NCBI RefSeq assembly: GCF_016463645.1
Contig: NZ_JAEMQX010000002.1
Span: 1 to 64,000, forward strand
Direction: 5' to 3'
Length of the DNA: 64,000 nucleotides
Source of the DNA: Sphingopyxis sp.
Lineage (GTDB): Bacteria; Pseudomonadota; Alphaproteobacteria; Sphingomonadales; Sphingomonadaceae
The notes below the pieces were generated by a model, which saw only the letters and a program-made list of their open reading frames with translations, was not told the origin of the DNA and ran no database searches. Positions within the stretch are counted from its first letter, which is position 1. Each line of letters starts with the position of its first letter. Of the stretch, positions 9,415 to 19,624 are shown piece after piece. The translations under genes and the position numbers were made by a program.

Positions 9415-9894
9415 GTGGACGATATCAGCCGCCGCAAAATCCTTGCCGCCGCCGCGCTCGGCGCGATGGCAGCGCCGACGGCCGCGACGCTCGCCACCCC
9501 GCCATCAAGGCCTGCGCGCTACAAGCTCGAAAGGGCCAGCGAGGGGTTCAGCCGGTTCCAGGCCGTGCACGAAGGTCTCGGCTCGATCGACGTCAAGCTC
9601 TTCGATTTCGCCGGCGCTGCCGCGCCCGCCAATTTCCTTATCTACGACATTCCGGTCGGCGCCAGTGAGGGCATCCATCTCCACAATCTCTCCGACCCCA
9701 AGCTCGGGCCCTATGAAGAATATTATTATATCATCGAGGGGCGCGGCCGGATGACAATCGACGCAGAGAAATTTGCCGTGGCGGCTGGCGACCATATCTT
9801 TGCGCCGCTCGACAGCTGGCGCGGGATCGAGAACATCGATCCCGACGCGAACCTCAAAATCTTCCTCACCTATATCGACCGCTCGCCTTCCTAG
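9415..9894 (+). CDS. Cupin-domain protein with leader peptide
   Basis: SRRKILAAAALGAMAAP leader; GIHLHNLSDPKLGPYEEYYYIIEGRGRMTIDAEKFAVAAGDHIFAPLDSWRGIEN. GTG start. Confidence 0.85.
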   Translation: MDDISRRKILAAAALGAMAAPTAATLATPPSRPARYKLERASEGFSRFQAVHEGLGSIDVKLFDFAGAAAPANFLIYDIPVGASEGIHLHNLSDPKLGPYEEYYYIIEGRGRMTIDAEKFAVAAGDHIFAPLDSWRGIENIDPDANLKIFLTYIDRSPS

Positions 9895-12095
9895 CGAGCG
9901 GCAGGCTTCGCCGGCAACCGCAGCCGCCGGATCAGCACCTGCCTGTCGCCAACATGGACGGGCTGCGCCGTCGCGGGCCGGGACGCAACGAGCCGCGCCG
10001 CCGCCGCGCCCGCGCCATATCGCGTCCGCCGCCAATCGATCACGGGGAGTTTCGCGCGCGCGACCAGTTCGAGCTCGACCTCGAGCCGTCGGCATGAGCG
10101 GCCCGTGCAACCGATATAGGTCGGTACGCCCTTCACCGCTGGCCGCGCGCCATTGACGGTGACCCGGCGGATCGCGCTCCCATCCTTGATCAGCAGCTCC
10201 TGCCGATCGGAAAGCGGCGACACCGCAGCAAACCGCATGATGCGGCGCCCGCCGGACAGGCTGTCAGACATGATCTCTATGCCTCCATCGCTCGCGATAG
10301 AGGGAGCGGCGGCGCGCCAAAGGCCCTTGTCGTCGGGGCGATCGCCAAAGGACGCCGCACTGCGCAGCGTGTCGGGAAGTGGACCGTTATCCTCGATCTG
10401 CCAAGTCGATTTTCCGTTGTCGTCCTCGTGCACGATGGTGAGGTGGCGCGGCGCGTCGAGCGCAAAGGCGGGAACCAGCAGCGCCGCGACGAAGGCCGCC
10501 GCCGCAACCAATCCGAACGCAGCCGACGCAAGTCTGACCGCCCGCCCGCCTCCCGGCAGGAAGAAGAGGAACATGAAGACAAGAAGCGCGCTCGTCGGCG
10601 CTGCCTGCTCGATGAAGAGGCCTTCTTCCAACCCGCCAGCAAGCGGAAGCACGATCAGGAGGAAAAGCGCGGCCGCACCGAACAGCAGCGGCCGCGAAGC
10701 ACCGCTTATGCGCGGAAAACGCGAGACAACCGCCACGGCGATGAGAAAGAGGAGTGGCCAGGCTGCAAGAATGGCAAGGCCGGGCACGAAGACGAAGCCG
10801 GCAAGAATGAAGATTGCGAGCCACGCCCAGGCACCGGCACCGCCGCGCAGGCGATTTTCCTCGCTCATTAACCCGAGAACCAATGCCGCCCCCGCAAGCG
10901 CGGCGGCGGCGTAAAGCAAGCGGAACACCCAGGGATAGGCCGTACCGTAGGCCGTCTCGGGCCGGATCGCCGCGACGAGAAACCCCGCCCCCGCGGCTAT
11001 CGCGGTCCCGGCAACAAGCGCGACGATCGGCGCGGCGGCCGCTCTTGCGCGGCCGGCGCCCGCGGCGCGCCAGAAAAGGAAGAGCGATGCGGCAAGCCCT
11101 GCGACAAGCACAATCCCGGCAAGCATTTGCGGCATGACGAGCAGCAGCCGGCGCGCGATATCGGTGTAGACGAGACTCGCCTCGGCGCCATCCGACCGCC
11201 GCTCGACCGCATGGCCGGTCACCGCAGCGAGCGCCGTGGCACCCATGTGCCGCACCGATGCGGGGTCGAGATAGGCGAGCCTGTCGAGCGGCGTATGGTA
11301 GCGCTTGCCGCTACCGATGATCGAATAATTGCCGGCGTCGACGCCGAGCGGCAGCCACATGGTCAAATCGGTATCGTTCGGCAGCAGTTCGTAGAAATCG
11401 CTCGCCAGCGAATTGGCCGAAGGCAGCGGTCCCTTTTCGATCGCCGCAACGTCCCGGCCGTTCGGGCTGCTCGTCTGGAACATGTTGACCCCGCCGGTCG
11501 TGCCACGTGCTTCCATGTTGACGATTGTCCGTACACGCTTGGCGAGCGGATCGTGCGCCGCGAAGGCCGCGGCGCCGACGAGACCCGCTTCCTCCGCATC
11601 GGTCAGAAGGATCAGGAGAGGACGTTCTAGCTTCCGGTCCTTCAGTTGGCAGGCAATTTCGAGCGCGACCGCGACGCCGATGCCGTCGTCGGCCGCGCCG
11701 GGTCCGGACGGGACCGAGTCATAATGGGCCGCGACCATCACGGCATCATCGCCGGGCGGGGTCACCCAGAAGGCAATATTGCGGGGCCGTGCACAAATGG
11801 CGGCGCCCTCGCGAATGTCATTGCAGTGAAATCTCTCGTTGACGACGGGCTCGAACCCGGCCTCGCGGATTTCGGCGAGCAGCCGCGCCTCGACCGCGTC
11901 ATTCGCGTCGCTGTCGGTGGGATGCGGGCGTTCGTCACCGAGAATGGTAGCGAGCCGCGCAATAGCACGCTCTTCGTCGAACGGGGTATCGATCGAGGCA
12001 GGCGCGGAAACGCCGATCGGGCGCGCGGTCCATAGCAGGAGCAGGGCGATGCCGATGACAAGGGGCCACCAGCGCCCCGAGCGATGCCAGTCCAT
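9891..12095 (-). CDS. M28-family membrane-bound aminopeptidase
   Basis: VMVAAHYDSVPSGPGAADDGIGVAVALEIA, LILLTDAEEAGLVGAAAFAAHDP; C-terminal multi-TM region. Confidence 0.9.
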   Translation of the reverse strand: MDWHRSGRWWPLVIGIALLLLWTARPIGVSAPASIDTPFDEERAIARLATILGDERPHPTDSDANDAVEARLLAEIREAGFEPVVNERFHCNDIREGAAICARPRNIAFWVTPPGDDAVMVAAHYDSVPSGPGAADDGIGVAVALEIACQLKDRKLERPLLILLTDAEEAGLVGAAAFAAHDPLAKRVRTIVNMEARGTTGGVNMFQTSSPNGRDVAAIEKGPLPSANSLASDFYELLPNDTDLTMWLPLGVDAGNYSIIGSGKRYHTPLDRLAYLDPASVRHMGATALAAVTGHAVERRSDGAEASLVYTDIARRLLLVMPQMLAGIVLVAGLAASLFLFWRAAGAGRARAAAAPIVALVAGTAIAAGAGFLVAAIRPETAYGTAYPWVFRLLYAAAALAGAALVLGLMSEENRLRGGAGAWAWLAIFILAGFVFVPGLAILAAWPLLFLIAVAVVSRFPRISGASRPLLFGAAALFLLIVLPLAGGLEEGLFIEQAAPTSALLVFMFLFFLPGGGRAVRLASAAFGLVAAAAFVAALLVPAFALDAPRHLTIVHEDDNGKSTWQIEDNGPLPDTLRSAASFGDRPDDKGLWRAAAPSIASDGGIEIMSDSLSGGRRIMRFAAVSPLSDRQELLIKDGSAIRRVTVNGARPAVKGVPTYIGCTGRSCRRLEVELELVARAKLPVIDWRRTRYGAGAAAARLVASRPATAQPVHVGDRQVLIRRLRLPAKPAAR

Positions 12096-12135
12096 TTAGA
12101 TCGTCCCCTTTACCCGTGCCCTAACTGCCGCAGGA

Positions 12136-13446
12136 TCATGCCTGGGCCGCAATCTCGCGCGGCAACAACAAAATCATCGTCGCCGCCAAGAGCCCGCCGA
12201 TCCCCATGACAAGCGATACAAGCATCAGGCTGCCGCCGCTCGCGAAGAGCGCTCCGGCAACCACAGGCCCGAGTGCCGATCCGCCCCGCCCGATCCCGAT
12301 GACTAAACCCGTGCCGCTGGCACGAAGCGCCGCGGGATAGGCCTGCGCGAGCAGCGGATACATACCGACGACGCCCGCGTTGATGAAGAAGGCGGCGAGC
12401 GCCGCCGTCAGCGAAAGTCGAGTAAGGTCCTCCCCCGCCATCCCGAACAGGCCGATCGCGAAAAAGCCTGCGAGCATCGCACCCGCGACGAGAGGCCGCA
12501 AGGTAAAGCGTTGGCTCGCGAGCCCGATCGCGACGGCACCCGCGAGATTGCCGACATTGGCAGCGACGAGGACGCCGCCGGCCTGTGACGCGTCGAAACC
12601 GAGGTCGACGACGATCTTCGGTATCCATTTCTGGATATAGTAGAAAAAAAGGATCTGCGCGAAATAGGCGATCGTCAGCAAGATGGTGATCCGTGCGAAC
12701 CCCGATCCGAACAGCGATCCGATCGACGGCTTGATCGCGACCTCCGGCGGCAGTGGCAGCGCTTCGACCGGCGCATGGCCGATCCGCGCCAGCGTCGCGT
12801 TTACGCGATCGAGCGCGCCGGCGGGACGCCGCGCGATCAGCGACTCGATCGACTCGGGCAGGAAGAACCAGACGAGCGGCACCATCGCTGCGCTTGCGAG
12901 AGCACCAAGCATGAAGACCGAGCGCCAATCGCCGGTTTCGGCGAGAAGGCGCGAGGCGAGGAGCCCGCCGAGGATCGCGCCGGTCGAATAGCCCGCGATG
13001 TTGAGCGCGACATTGAGTCCGCGCCGCCTGTCGTTGGAAAATTCCGCAGCCATCGCGCTCGTCGAGGAAAGCATGCCGCCGATCCCGATCCCGGTGAGGA
13101 AGCGGATAGCCGAAAGACTTGTGACCCCGCCCGCGTGGGTCGCCGCATACATGCCCGCCGCCATCACGACGAGGCAGGCGAGGATCGTCGGCCGCCGCCC
13201 GATCCGGTCGGCGACATTTCCGATGAGGACCGAGCCAGCCGCCATGCCCAGAAGCTCCATCGAAAGCACGACGCCAAGCGTCGCCTTGTCGACGCCCCAT
13301 TCCGCGGCAATGCCGGGGGCTGCGAAACTGATCGCCAGCACGTCGAACCCATCGAGCGCGTTGAGCGCGATGCAGAGCCCGACGATGGCGATCTGGAGTG
13401 CGCGCATCGGCGCCCCGGCGATAAGGACTCTCGGATCAGTGTTCAT
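12136..13446 (-). CDS. MFS transporter, aromatic-acid:H+ symporter-like
   Basis: 12 TM pattern; NALDGFDVLAISFAAPGIAAEWGV and GNVADRIGRRPTI. Confidence 0.9.
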   Translation of the reverse strand: MNTDPRVLIAGAPMRALQIAIVGLCIALNALDGFDVLAISFAAPGIAAEWGVDKATLGVVLSMELLGMAAGSVLIGNVADRIGRRPTILACLVVMAAGMYAATHAGGVTSLSAIRFLTGIGIGGMLSSTSAMAAEFSNDRRRGLNVALNIAGYSTGAILGGLLASRLLAETGDWRSVFMLGALASAAMVPLVWFFLPESIESLIARRPAGALDRVNATLARIGHAPVEALPLPPEVAIKPSIGSLFGSGFARITILLTIAYFAQILFFYYIQKWIPKIVVDLGFDASQAGGVLVAANVGNLAGAVAIGLASQRFTLRPLVAGAMLAGFFAIGLFGMAGEDLTRLSLTAALAAFFINAGVVGMYPLLAQAYPAALRASGTGLVIGIGRGGSALGPVVAGALFASGGSLMLVSLVMGIGGLLAATMILLLPREIAAQA

Positions 13447-13515
13447 GGCGCGGCTCTCCCGCCGGCCGCGCAGCCACTGCGCCCCGGTCCCCTGTTCGAT
13501 TGAGATGCCCGGCGC

Positions 13516-14277
13516 CTATTTCAGCCTGGACAGATGCTTCGCGGCGATCGCCGCCATTTCGGGCCGCCGTTCGAGGCAGCGCGACACCGGACCGACAATC
13601 ACCACCGACAAAAGGCGGTCGCCGCCGGGAAGCGGCAAGGCGATGCCCGCGAGATCGGGGGTATATTCGGTGTTGCTCTGGTGCCAGCCCATCGCCTCGG
13701 CCTCGTCGAGCCGGGCCTCGACCTCCGCCGCGCTCGCCGGCGTCGTCGGCGAATAGCGGACGAAGTCGACCTTGCGATAAAGCCGCTCGCGCTCCTCGCG
13801 CGGCATCTGCGCCAACAGCGCCCGGCCCGCCGACGTGGCATGGATCGGCACCCGGTCGCCGACCTTTGCGAAATAGCGAACCGGCTGCGCCGACTCGACC
13901 ACGTCGACAAAGGTCGCCTGCGTGCCCGCGGGAGCCGAGATCGCGACCGTCTCGCCAGTCGCAGCCACCAGGTCGCGCGCGAGCCGGTGAAACTTCTCCG
14001 GAAGCGGTTCCGCCCGTGTCACCGCCTCGGCGAGCACGAGCCAGCGCGGGCTCGGATAATAGCCGCCGCGTCCGCGCGGCTCGTAGAGATAGCCCTTGGA
14101 CGCGAGCGTCGCGACGAGCTTGAACGTGCTCGACCGCGGCCAGCCCAGATCCTCGGCGATTTCGGCCGCGGTGGCAGGGCGCAACCGCTTGGCGAAATAT
14201 TCGAGGATTTCGAGTGCGTTCGCGGCCTGCCGCACGATCATGATCTTGTTCGCCTGAAAAATCGTTTCGCGACCCAT
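13516..14277 (-). CDS. IclR-family transcriptional regulator
   Basis: N-terminal wHTH (AAEIAEDLGWPRSSTFKLVATLASKGYL) and IclR effector domain (HATSAGRALLAQMPREERERLY). Confidence 0.92.
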   Translation of the reverse strand: MGRETIFQANKIMIVRQAANALEILEYFAKRLRPATAAEIAEDLGWPRSSTFKLVATLASKGYLYEPRGRGGYYPSPRWLVLAEAVTRAEPLPEKFHRLARDLVAATGETVAISAPAGTQATFVDVVESAQPVRYFAKVGDRVPIHATSAGRALLAQMPREERERLYRKVDFVRYSPTTPASAAEVEARLDEAEAMGWHQSNTEYTPDLAGIALPLPGGDRLLSVVIVGPVSRCLERRPEMAAIAAKHLSRLK

Positions 14278-14331
14278 ATGGCCGAAGTGCGGCGCCCGCG
14301 ATAGCCGTCAGCAACGCCGGAGCCTCCATCA

Positions 14332-15096
14332 CTAGCGCGCCGTGAAGCCGCCATCGACGGGCAGCGCGACGCCGGTCACGAAGCTCGCCTCATCTGACGC
14401 AAGCCAGAGCGCCGCATCGGCGACCTCGCCGGGCTTCACGAGACGCCCCATCGGAACAGCGCCGACGATCTTCGCTTCGTTCGCCGCCGCCTCGGCGGGG
14501 TCGCCGCTTCGCCCGGTAAAACCTGCCTTCATCGGCGTGTCGGCGAGGCCCGGGCACACGACGTTGACGCGAATATTGTCCGCCGCAAAGGCAAGCGCGA
14601 GGCTCTTGGTCAGTCCGACGACCCCCCATTTCGCGGCCGAGTAGATCGGGCTCATCATCGAGCCGACGAGACCCGAAATCGAAGCGGTAAAGATGATCGA
14701 GCCGCCGCCGCGGGCTCGCATATGCGATGCGACCTGCCCCGCGCCGAGCGCCGCCGAGGTCACGTTGAGCGCGATCGCCTTGTCATAGGCGGCAAGGTCG
14801 AGATTTTCGACCGACGCGGGTCCGGGCATACCCGCATGAGCCCAGAGAATGTCGGCGCCGCCAAGCGCTGCGACCGCCTCTTCGATGCTGCCCTTTGCGC
14901 CCTCGGGAGTCGAAAGATCGGCAACGATCGTCGCAACGCGATCGCCGCCGAAGTCGGCGATGAGACCGTCGAGTGCCTCGCGGCTGATATCGATGGCGGC
15001 GACACGCGCGCCTTCGCGCACGAAGCGTTCAACGCCCGCGCGGCCCATGCCCGATGCGGCGGCAGTGACGATGGCGAGCTTGCCGTTAAGTCGCAT
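14332..15096 (-). CDS. Short-chain dehydrogenase/reductase
   Basis: AIVTAAASGMGRAGVERF; YSAAKWGVVGLTKSLA. Confidence 0.92.
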   Translation of the reverse strand: MRLNGKLAIVTAAASGMGRAGVERFVREGARVAAIDISREALDGLIADFGGDRVATIVADLSTPEGAKGSIEEAVAALGGADILWAHAGMPGPASVENLDLAAYDKAIALNVTSAALGAGQVASHMRARGGGSIIFTASISGLVGSMMSPIYSAAKWGVVGLTKSLALAFAADNIRVNVVCPGLADTPMKAGFTGRSGDPAEAAANEAKIVGAVPMGRLVKPGEVADAALWLASDEASFVTGVALPVDGGFTAR

Positions 15097-15105
15097 GATA
15101 TGTCC

Positions 15106-16584
15106 TCAGCTTTGAAAGGGATTGGGGAATTGGCCGGTCGTCGAGACGATCGTCGTCTTGGTCTCGAGGAAGGGATCGAGCCCCTCGATACCGTTTTCGC
15201 GGCCCCAGCCGCTGGCCTTCACACCGCCGTAGGGCGTCGACCAGCGGATGTAGCGATAGGTATTGACCCAGACCATGCCCGCCTCGATCCGGGCCGCAAC
15301 GCGGTGCGCGCGGCCGGTGTCGCCCGACCAGAGGCCCGCGGCGAGGCCATAAGGCGTCGAATTGGCGATCGCGACCGCCTCCTCCTCGCCCTCGAACGGG
15401 ATGATTGCTGCGACGGGACCGAAAATCTCTTCCTGCGCGATGCGCATACCTGCCGAGACACTCGCAAAAACGGTCGGCTCGACGAAATAGCCCGCCGCAA
15501 GGTCGCCGCCGCCGATGCGTTGGCCGCCCGACACAAGCTCGGCGCCTTCCGCCTTGCCGATTGCGACATAGGACAAGGTCTTGTCGAGTTGCTGCTGATG
15601 CGCCTGCGGCCCCATATGCGTCGCAGGATCGAGCGGCATGCCGACACGAACCTGGCCCGCGCGCTCCTTGAAGGCGTCGACAACGCGATCGTAGACCGAC
15701 CGCTCGACGAGGACCCGGCTGCCGAGCGCGCAGCTCTGTCCGCACAGCGCCCAGGCGGAGCCGGTCGCGGCGTTGATCGCATTCTCGATATCGGCATCGG
15801 CGAAGATGATGTGCGGCGCCTTGCCACCGAGTTCGAAGGTGCAGCGCGTCAGCGTGTCGGCGCCCGCTTTCAAGATCGTCTTGGCAGTCGCGCCCTCGCC
15901 CGTGAAGCTGATTTTGGCGACATCGGGATGCGCGACGAGCGCCGCGCCCGCGACGGGGCCATCGCCCGGCACGACGTTGACCACCCCCGGCGGAAAGCCT
16001 GCCTCCTCGAACAGGCGCGCGAGCGCGAGCGACGAGGCCGGCGTCTGCTCGGCGGGCTTCAGGACGACGGTGCAGCCCGCCGCCAGCGCCGGGCCGAGCT
16101 TCCACGCCGCGGCCATCATTGGAACATTCCACGGTGTGATCGCGCCGACGACTCCGACCGGATGACGGGTGGTGAAGGCATGGACACTGTTATCCATCGG
16201 TATCGTGCGCCCTCCGAGCTTGTCGGCAAGCGAGGCGAACCAATGATAATATTGCGCGTGGAGGGAGATATCGCCGCGCGACTCCCGGATCGCCCGGCCA
16301 TTGTCGCGCGTTTCCACCTCGGCAAGCGCGTCAACCTGCGTCGCATAGAGATCGGCGAAGCGGCGAAGCAGTGCGGCGCGCTCCCATGGCGGCATACGAC
16401 GCCAAGGCCCTTCGAAAGCATCCCTGGCCGCCGCGACGGCGCGGTCGATATCGCGCACGCCACCGAATGCGACGTCGCCCCATGGCGCGCCTGTCGAAGG
16501 GTCGATGCTCGGACGGACACCGCCATCGAGCGGCGCGACCCATTCGCCGCCGATAAACAGGCGATCGAAACGAAAACCGGACAA
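15106..16584 (-). CDS. Aldehyde dehydrogenase
   Basis: ITPWNVPM, FTGEGATAKTILK, FELGGKAPHIIFADADI, LCGQSCALGSRVLVER. Confidence 0.94.
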   Translation of the reverse strand: MSGFRFDRLFIGGEWVAPLDGGVRPSIDPSTGAPWGDVAFGGVRDIDRAVAAARDAFEGPWRRMPPWERAALLRRFADLYATQVDALAEVETRDNGRAIRESRGDISLHAQYYHWFASLADKLGGRTIPMDNSVHAFTTRHPVGVVGAITPWNVPMMAAAWKLGPALAAGCTVVLKPAEQTPASSLALARLFEEAGFPPGVVNVVPGDGPVAGAALVAHPDVAKISFTGEGATAKTILKAGADTLTRCTFELGGKAPHIIFADADIENAINAATGSAWALCGQSCALGSRVLVERSVYDRVVDAFKERAGQVRVGMPLDPATHMGPQAHQQQLDKTLSYVAIGKAEGAELVSGGQRIGGGDLAAGYFVEPTVFASVSAGMRIAQEEIFGPVAAIIPFEGEEEAVAIANSTPYGLAAGLWSGDTGRAHRVAARIEAGMVWVNTYRYIRWSTPYGGVKASGWGRENGIEGLDPFLETKTTIVSTTGQFPNPFQS

Positions 16585-16605
16585 GGCACACCTCTCATTG
16601 TTTCT

Positions 16606-16640
16606 AATATTGGACTATATTGTCCCTATATAGAAATATG
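16606..16640. promoter_or_regulatory. Candidate IclR operator in the ALDH promoter
   Basis: TTGGACTATATTGTCCCTATATAGAAATATGAGTC; near-palindromes GGAC(TATATT)GTCC and CTATATAG; resembles the site at 34943-34968. Confidence 0.35.
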
Positions 16641-16655
16641 AGTCAAGAGCGTGAA

Positions 16656-16663
16656 ACGGGTAA
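16656..16663 (-). promoter_or_regulatory. Single TTACCCG box upstream of ALDH
   Basis: Minus strand CCTTACCCGTTTCAC. Confidence 0.35.
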
Positions 16664-16719
16664 GGGGCCGCAGGAGCGGATCATCCGACGCCTCCTGTGA
16701 GTGCAATGATCGCCGGATG

Positions 16720-19422
16720 TCAGTGCGAAAGGACGGTCGCGCCGGGCGCGCCGGCAGGGATCAGGCCGCGTTCGGCCGAGATGCGTACCGCGTCGCGCCG
16801 CTTGCTCACCCCGATCTTGCGAAACACCGATTTCAGCCGATACTTCACGGTATCGGGCGACATGCCGATCAGGCGGGCGATTTCCTTGTTCGAATGTCCG
16901 AGGCTAAGATAGAGCAGCACCTCCGCCTCGGCTTCGCTGAACACGCCGAGTACCGTCACATTGTTGCGATAGACCGCGAGCGAACGCGCGAGCGACTTCA
17001 TGAACTGCGCGCGGAAACGGTCGACCTGTGCGTCGTTGCCGAGCGCGTCGTCGAGACAGTCCTGCACGAACTGGCGCGCCTCGACGAACGGGCGCACGAT
17101 ATTCTGGAACATCGCGATCCCGACCGCCTCGTCGAAACAGATGCGTGCCTGCGCCATGTCGCCCCGGGCCCGGAGGCTTGCCGCGGTGAGAATATTGACG
17201 TCGACGAGCAATCGGCCGGCGCCATGTTGCTCGGCATAGGCACGCAGCATCGCCAGTTCCTCGAGCGCAAGCTCGGTCTCGCCGATCAGCAGGCGAAGGC
17301 GCGTGCGGCAAAGGCTCGCCGCGATCGCGACCGGCCGATAGGCAGGCGATTCCTCACGCATCATGTCGGCAAGCGGATCGAGCCCGATGACGGCAGCCGC
17401 GGCGAGCACCGCATGTGGCGGCGCCCCCTGCGATATCTGGAGTTCGATGCTGCATATGTCGGCGAGCATTTCGAGTTGACGGAGCCGGCGGCGTGCCGCG
17501 ACTCGCCGGGCGCGCGCGATCACGTCGCACGCCTCCTCGAAGGCGCCCTCGCCCGCGAGCGCGCGCGCCTCGGTGAAATAGGCCGCAGCGTAAACGTCGA
17601 CCCAGCCGTCCGACTGCTCCATATGCGGGAGCGCCCAGGCGAGCAGTTCGCGCGCCTCGGACACAAGATCCTGCTCGAAGAGAAGCTCTGCCTGAAAGGC
17701 CGCGCAATTGGCGGCAAGGTCCGAGCGGTCGCCGAAATTTTCGATGATGCTGCTCCACGCCGCGTGCAGGATCGCCGCCGCGTCCTTCGAGCGCCCCTGC
17801 GCGCGCTTGATCCGCGCCTCGAGAAAGCGGGTGAACAGATCGCTGTAGCGCGAACCGATGGCCAGATAATGGTCGCGCGCGGCAAGCGTCGGCTGCAACG
17901 CGCGCTCGAGCCAGCCGCCTTCGAGATATTTCGCGCCCAGCGTCTCGCTGATGTTCGCGAGGACCAGATGGTCGTTTGCCGGCAGCTTGCGCAGCAGGGC
18001 CTCGCGCGCGAGCAGGTCGTCGAAGGTCACCGGCTGGTTTTCATAATCGGTGAGCGTATCGCCGACGACGCGTACTTCGGTCCTCAGATCGACCGAGAGC
18101 TCGGCCTCGTCCGCCCCGACGAGGATCAGATCATATTCGGCGCGCGCCGCGCCGAGTTCGCCGAGCTTGATCTGGAGATAGACTTGCGCAAGCGCGAGCC
18201 GCGGCCGCGAGCGGATGAGCTGAACCGGAAGCCTCGACAGCCCCTGCACAACGACGCCCTGCAGGCCCTGGGGAATAAGCCGCCATCCGCCCGCCTCCTC
18301 GAGGATGGATGCGACAAGCAGGTCGTCGCCCGACAGGATAGCATGGTTGATGGCGTCAGCGACTTCACCGCGCTCGGCGAGCCAAGCCGCGATACGCCGC
18401 TGAAGCGCCGCAAACTGCGCGCGGTCCGAACGCTCGAAACGATCGCGCAGATATTCGGCGAACAGCTGGTGATAGCGATACTCGCGGCGGTCCCAGCTGA
18501 CCGGCGACAGGAAGACGCCCTGTTGTTCGAGTCGCTCGAGTACCATCCAGCCGTCCTGCCGGTCGCAGAGAAGATCGACCATCTCGCCGGTAAGGCGGTC
18601 GGCGAGCGCCGTCCGCGCGACGATGTCTCGCGTTTCCTGCGGCAGCGTCATCAACACCTGTTCGGAAAGATAGCGGGCGAGATCGCTGCTCGAGCCGCAA
18701 TATTCATCGATCACCCGCTCGGCGCCAAGGCCGCGCTTGATCGATAGCGAGGCCAGTTGGACTGCGATCGGCCACCCCTCGGTGCGATCGAGCAGTGTGT
18801 CGATATCGAGTGTTTCGAGCGAGCGGTCGGTCCGCGTCAACAGGCATTCGGTTTCGACGGCGGAAAAACGCAGCTCCGCCGGTCCGATTTCGAGCAACTG
18901 CTCCTCGGCCGCCAGAATGGACTGGCCGATCCAGGGATAGTCGCGCGACGCAAACAGGAAATGGCAATTCGGCGGCGCGAGGCGAACGAGCGATTCCAGA
19001 AACTGACCGACGCTTTCGCTAAAGGCATGGTGGAGATCGTCGAGAATGAGGATCACCGGAAGTGGCCGTTCGGCAAGTTCGTTGATGACCGCCGAGAGCG
19101 CCGCGCGGGGCGGCAGGTCGAGCGCTGCCTTTGCGCCTTCGTCTTTGCGGTCGCGGCGAAGCGCAAGAAGCAGATATTTGACGAAGCGCTTGAGGTCGCG
19201 GTCGTCCCGCTCCAGCGTCAGCCATGCGACCTCTGCCGAGGCGGGATCGATGCTGTCGCGCCACTGCGACAGCAGGCTCGTCTTGCCATAGCCCGCAGGC
19301 GCGTGAACGAGCGTCAGGCGATGGGTCAAACTGCCATGCATCCGCTCAAGGAGCTGGTCCCTGCGAATCTGGTCGCCCATCCACATGGGCGGATTGAACT
19401 TGGCGGCAATCAAGTCCTGCAT
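16720..19422 (-). CDS. MalT-like (LAL/STAND ATPase) LuxR-family transcriptional activator, 900 aa
   Basis: Walker A APAGYGKTSLLSQW; DxxH DDLHHAFSE; TPR-like middle; C-terminal LuxR HTH HSNKEIARLIGMSPDTVKYRLKSVFRKIGVSKRRDAV. Confidence 0.92.
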   Translation of the reverse strand: MQDLIAAKFNPPMWMGDQIRRDQLLERMHGSLTHRLTLVHAPAGYGKTSLLSQWRDSIDPASAEVAWLTLERDDRDLKRFVKYLLLALRRDRKDEGAKAALDLPPRAALSAVINELAERPLPVILILDDLHHAFSESVGQFLESLVRLAPPNCHFLFASRDYPWIGQSILAAEEQLLEIGPAELRFSAVETECLLTRTDRSLETLDIDTLLDRTEGWPIAVQLASLSIKRGLGAERVIDEYCGSSSDLARYLSEQVLMTLPQETRDIVARTALADRLTGEMVDLLCDRQDGWMVLERLEQQGVFLSPVSWDRREYRYHQLFAEYLRDRFERSDRAQFAALQRRIAAWLAERGEVADAINHAILSGDDLLVASILEEAGGWRLIPQGLQGVVVQGLSRLPVQLIRSRPRLALAQVYLQIKLGELGAARAEYDLILVGADEAELSVDLRTEVRVVGDTLTDYENQPVTFDDLLAREALLRKLPANDHLVLANISETLGAKYLEGGWLERALQPTLAARDHYLAIGSRYSDLFTRFLEARIKRAQGRSKDAAAILHAAWSSIIENFGDRSDLAANCAAFQAELLFEQDLVSEARELLAWALPHMEQSDGWVDVYAAAYFTEARALAGEGAFEEACDVIARARRVAARRRLRQLEMLADICSIELQISQGAPPHAVLAAAAVIGLDPLADMMREESPAYRPVAIAASLCRTRLRLLIGETELALEELAMLRAYAEQHGAGRLLVDVNILTAASLRARGDMAQARICFDEAVGIAMFQNIVRPFVEARQFVQDCLDDALGNDAQVDRFRAQFMKSLARSLAVYRNNVTVLGVFSEAEAEVLLYLSLGHSNKEIARLIGMSPDTVKYRLKSVFRKIGVSKRRDAVRISAERGLIPAGAPGATVLSH

Positions 19423-19506
19423 TGCTCAACCTCGTACGCGCGGTCGTCGGTTTCCGGTCGTGGAAGTTACGGATCGATGACAGTTCTGACAACCGCCTCC
19501 AAAGCC

Positions 19507-19555
19507 TTACCCGTCTTGCCCGAAGCCATTACCCGTCCGCGATCCCCTGCACCCG
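19507..19555 (+). promoter_or_regulatory. Triple ACCC box upstream of the hydantoinase-like operon
   Basis: TTACCCGTCTTGCCCGAAGCCATTACCCGTCCGCGATCCCCTGCACCCG; ACCC at 19509, 19531, 19551. Confidence 0.55.
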
Positions 19556-19624
19556 TTTTACGCGTTGCGCGGCCCCATGCCCCCCAGTGTAATCGGCGCC
19601 ACGAGGTTGAGGGAGAATGCCGAG

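Noticed and set aside
12110-12117. TTTACCCG next to the M28 peptidase start
   Set aside because: Orientation is opposite to the gene, and no partner box at ~20 bp; not counted in the putative regulon.
14722-18747. Long + strand ORFs 14722-16641 and 16651-18747
   Set aside because: Antisense to SDR, ALDH and the MalT-like regulator; Arg/Asp-rich shadow frames.
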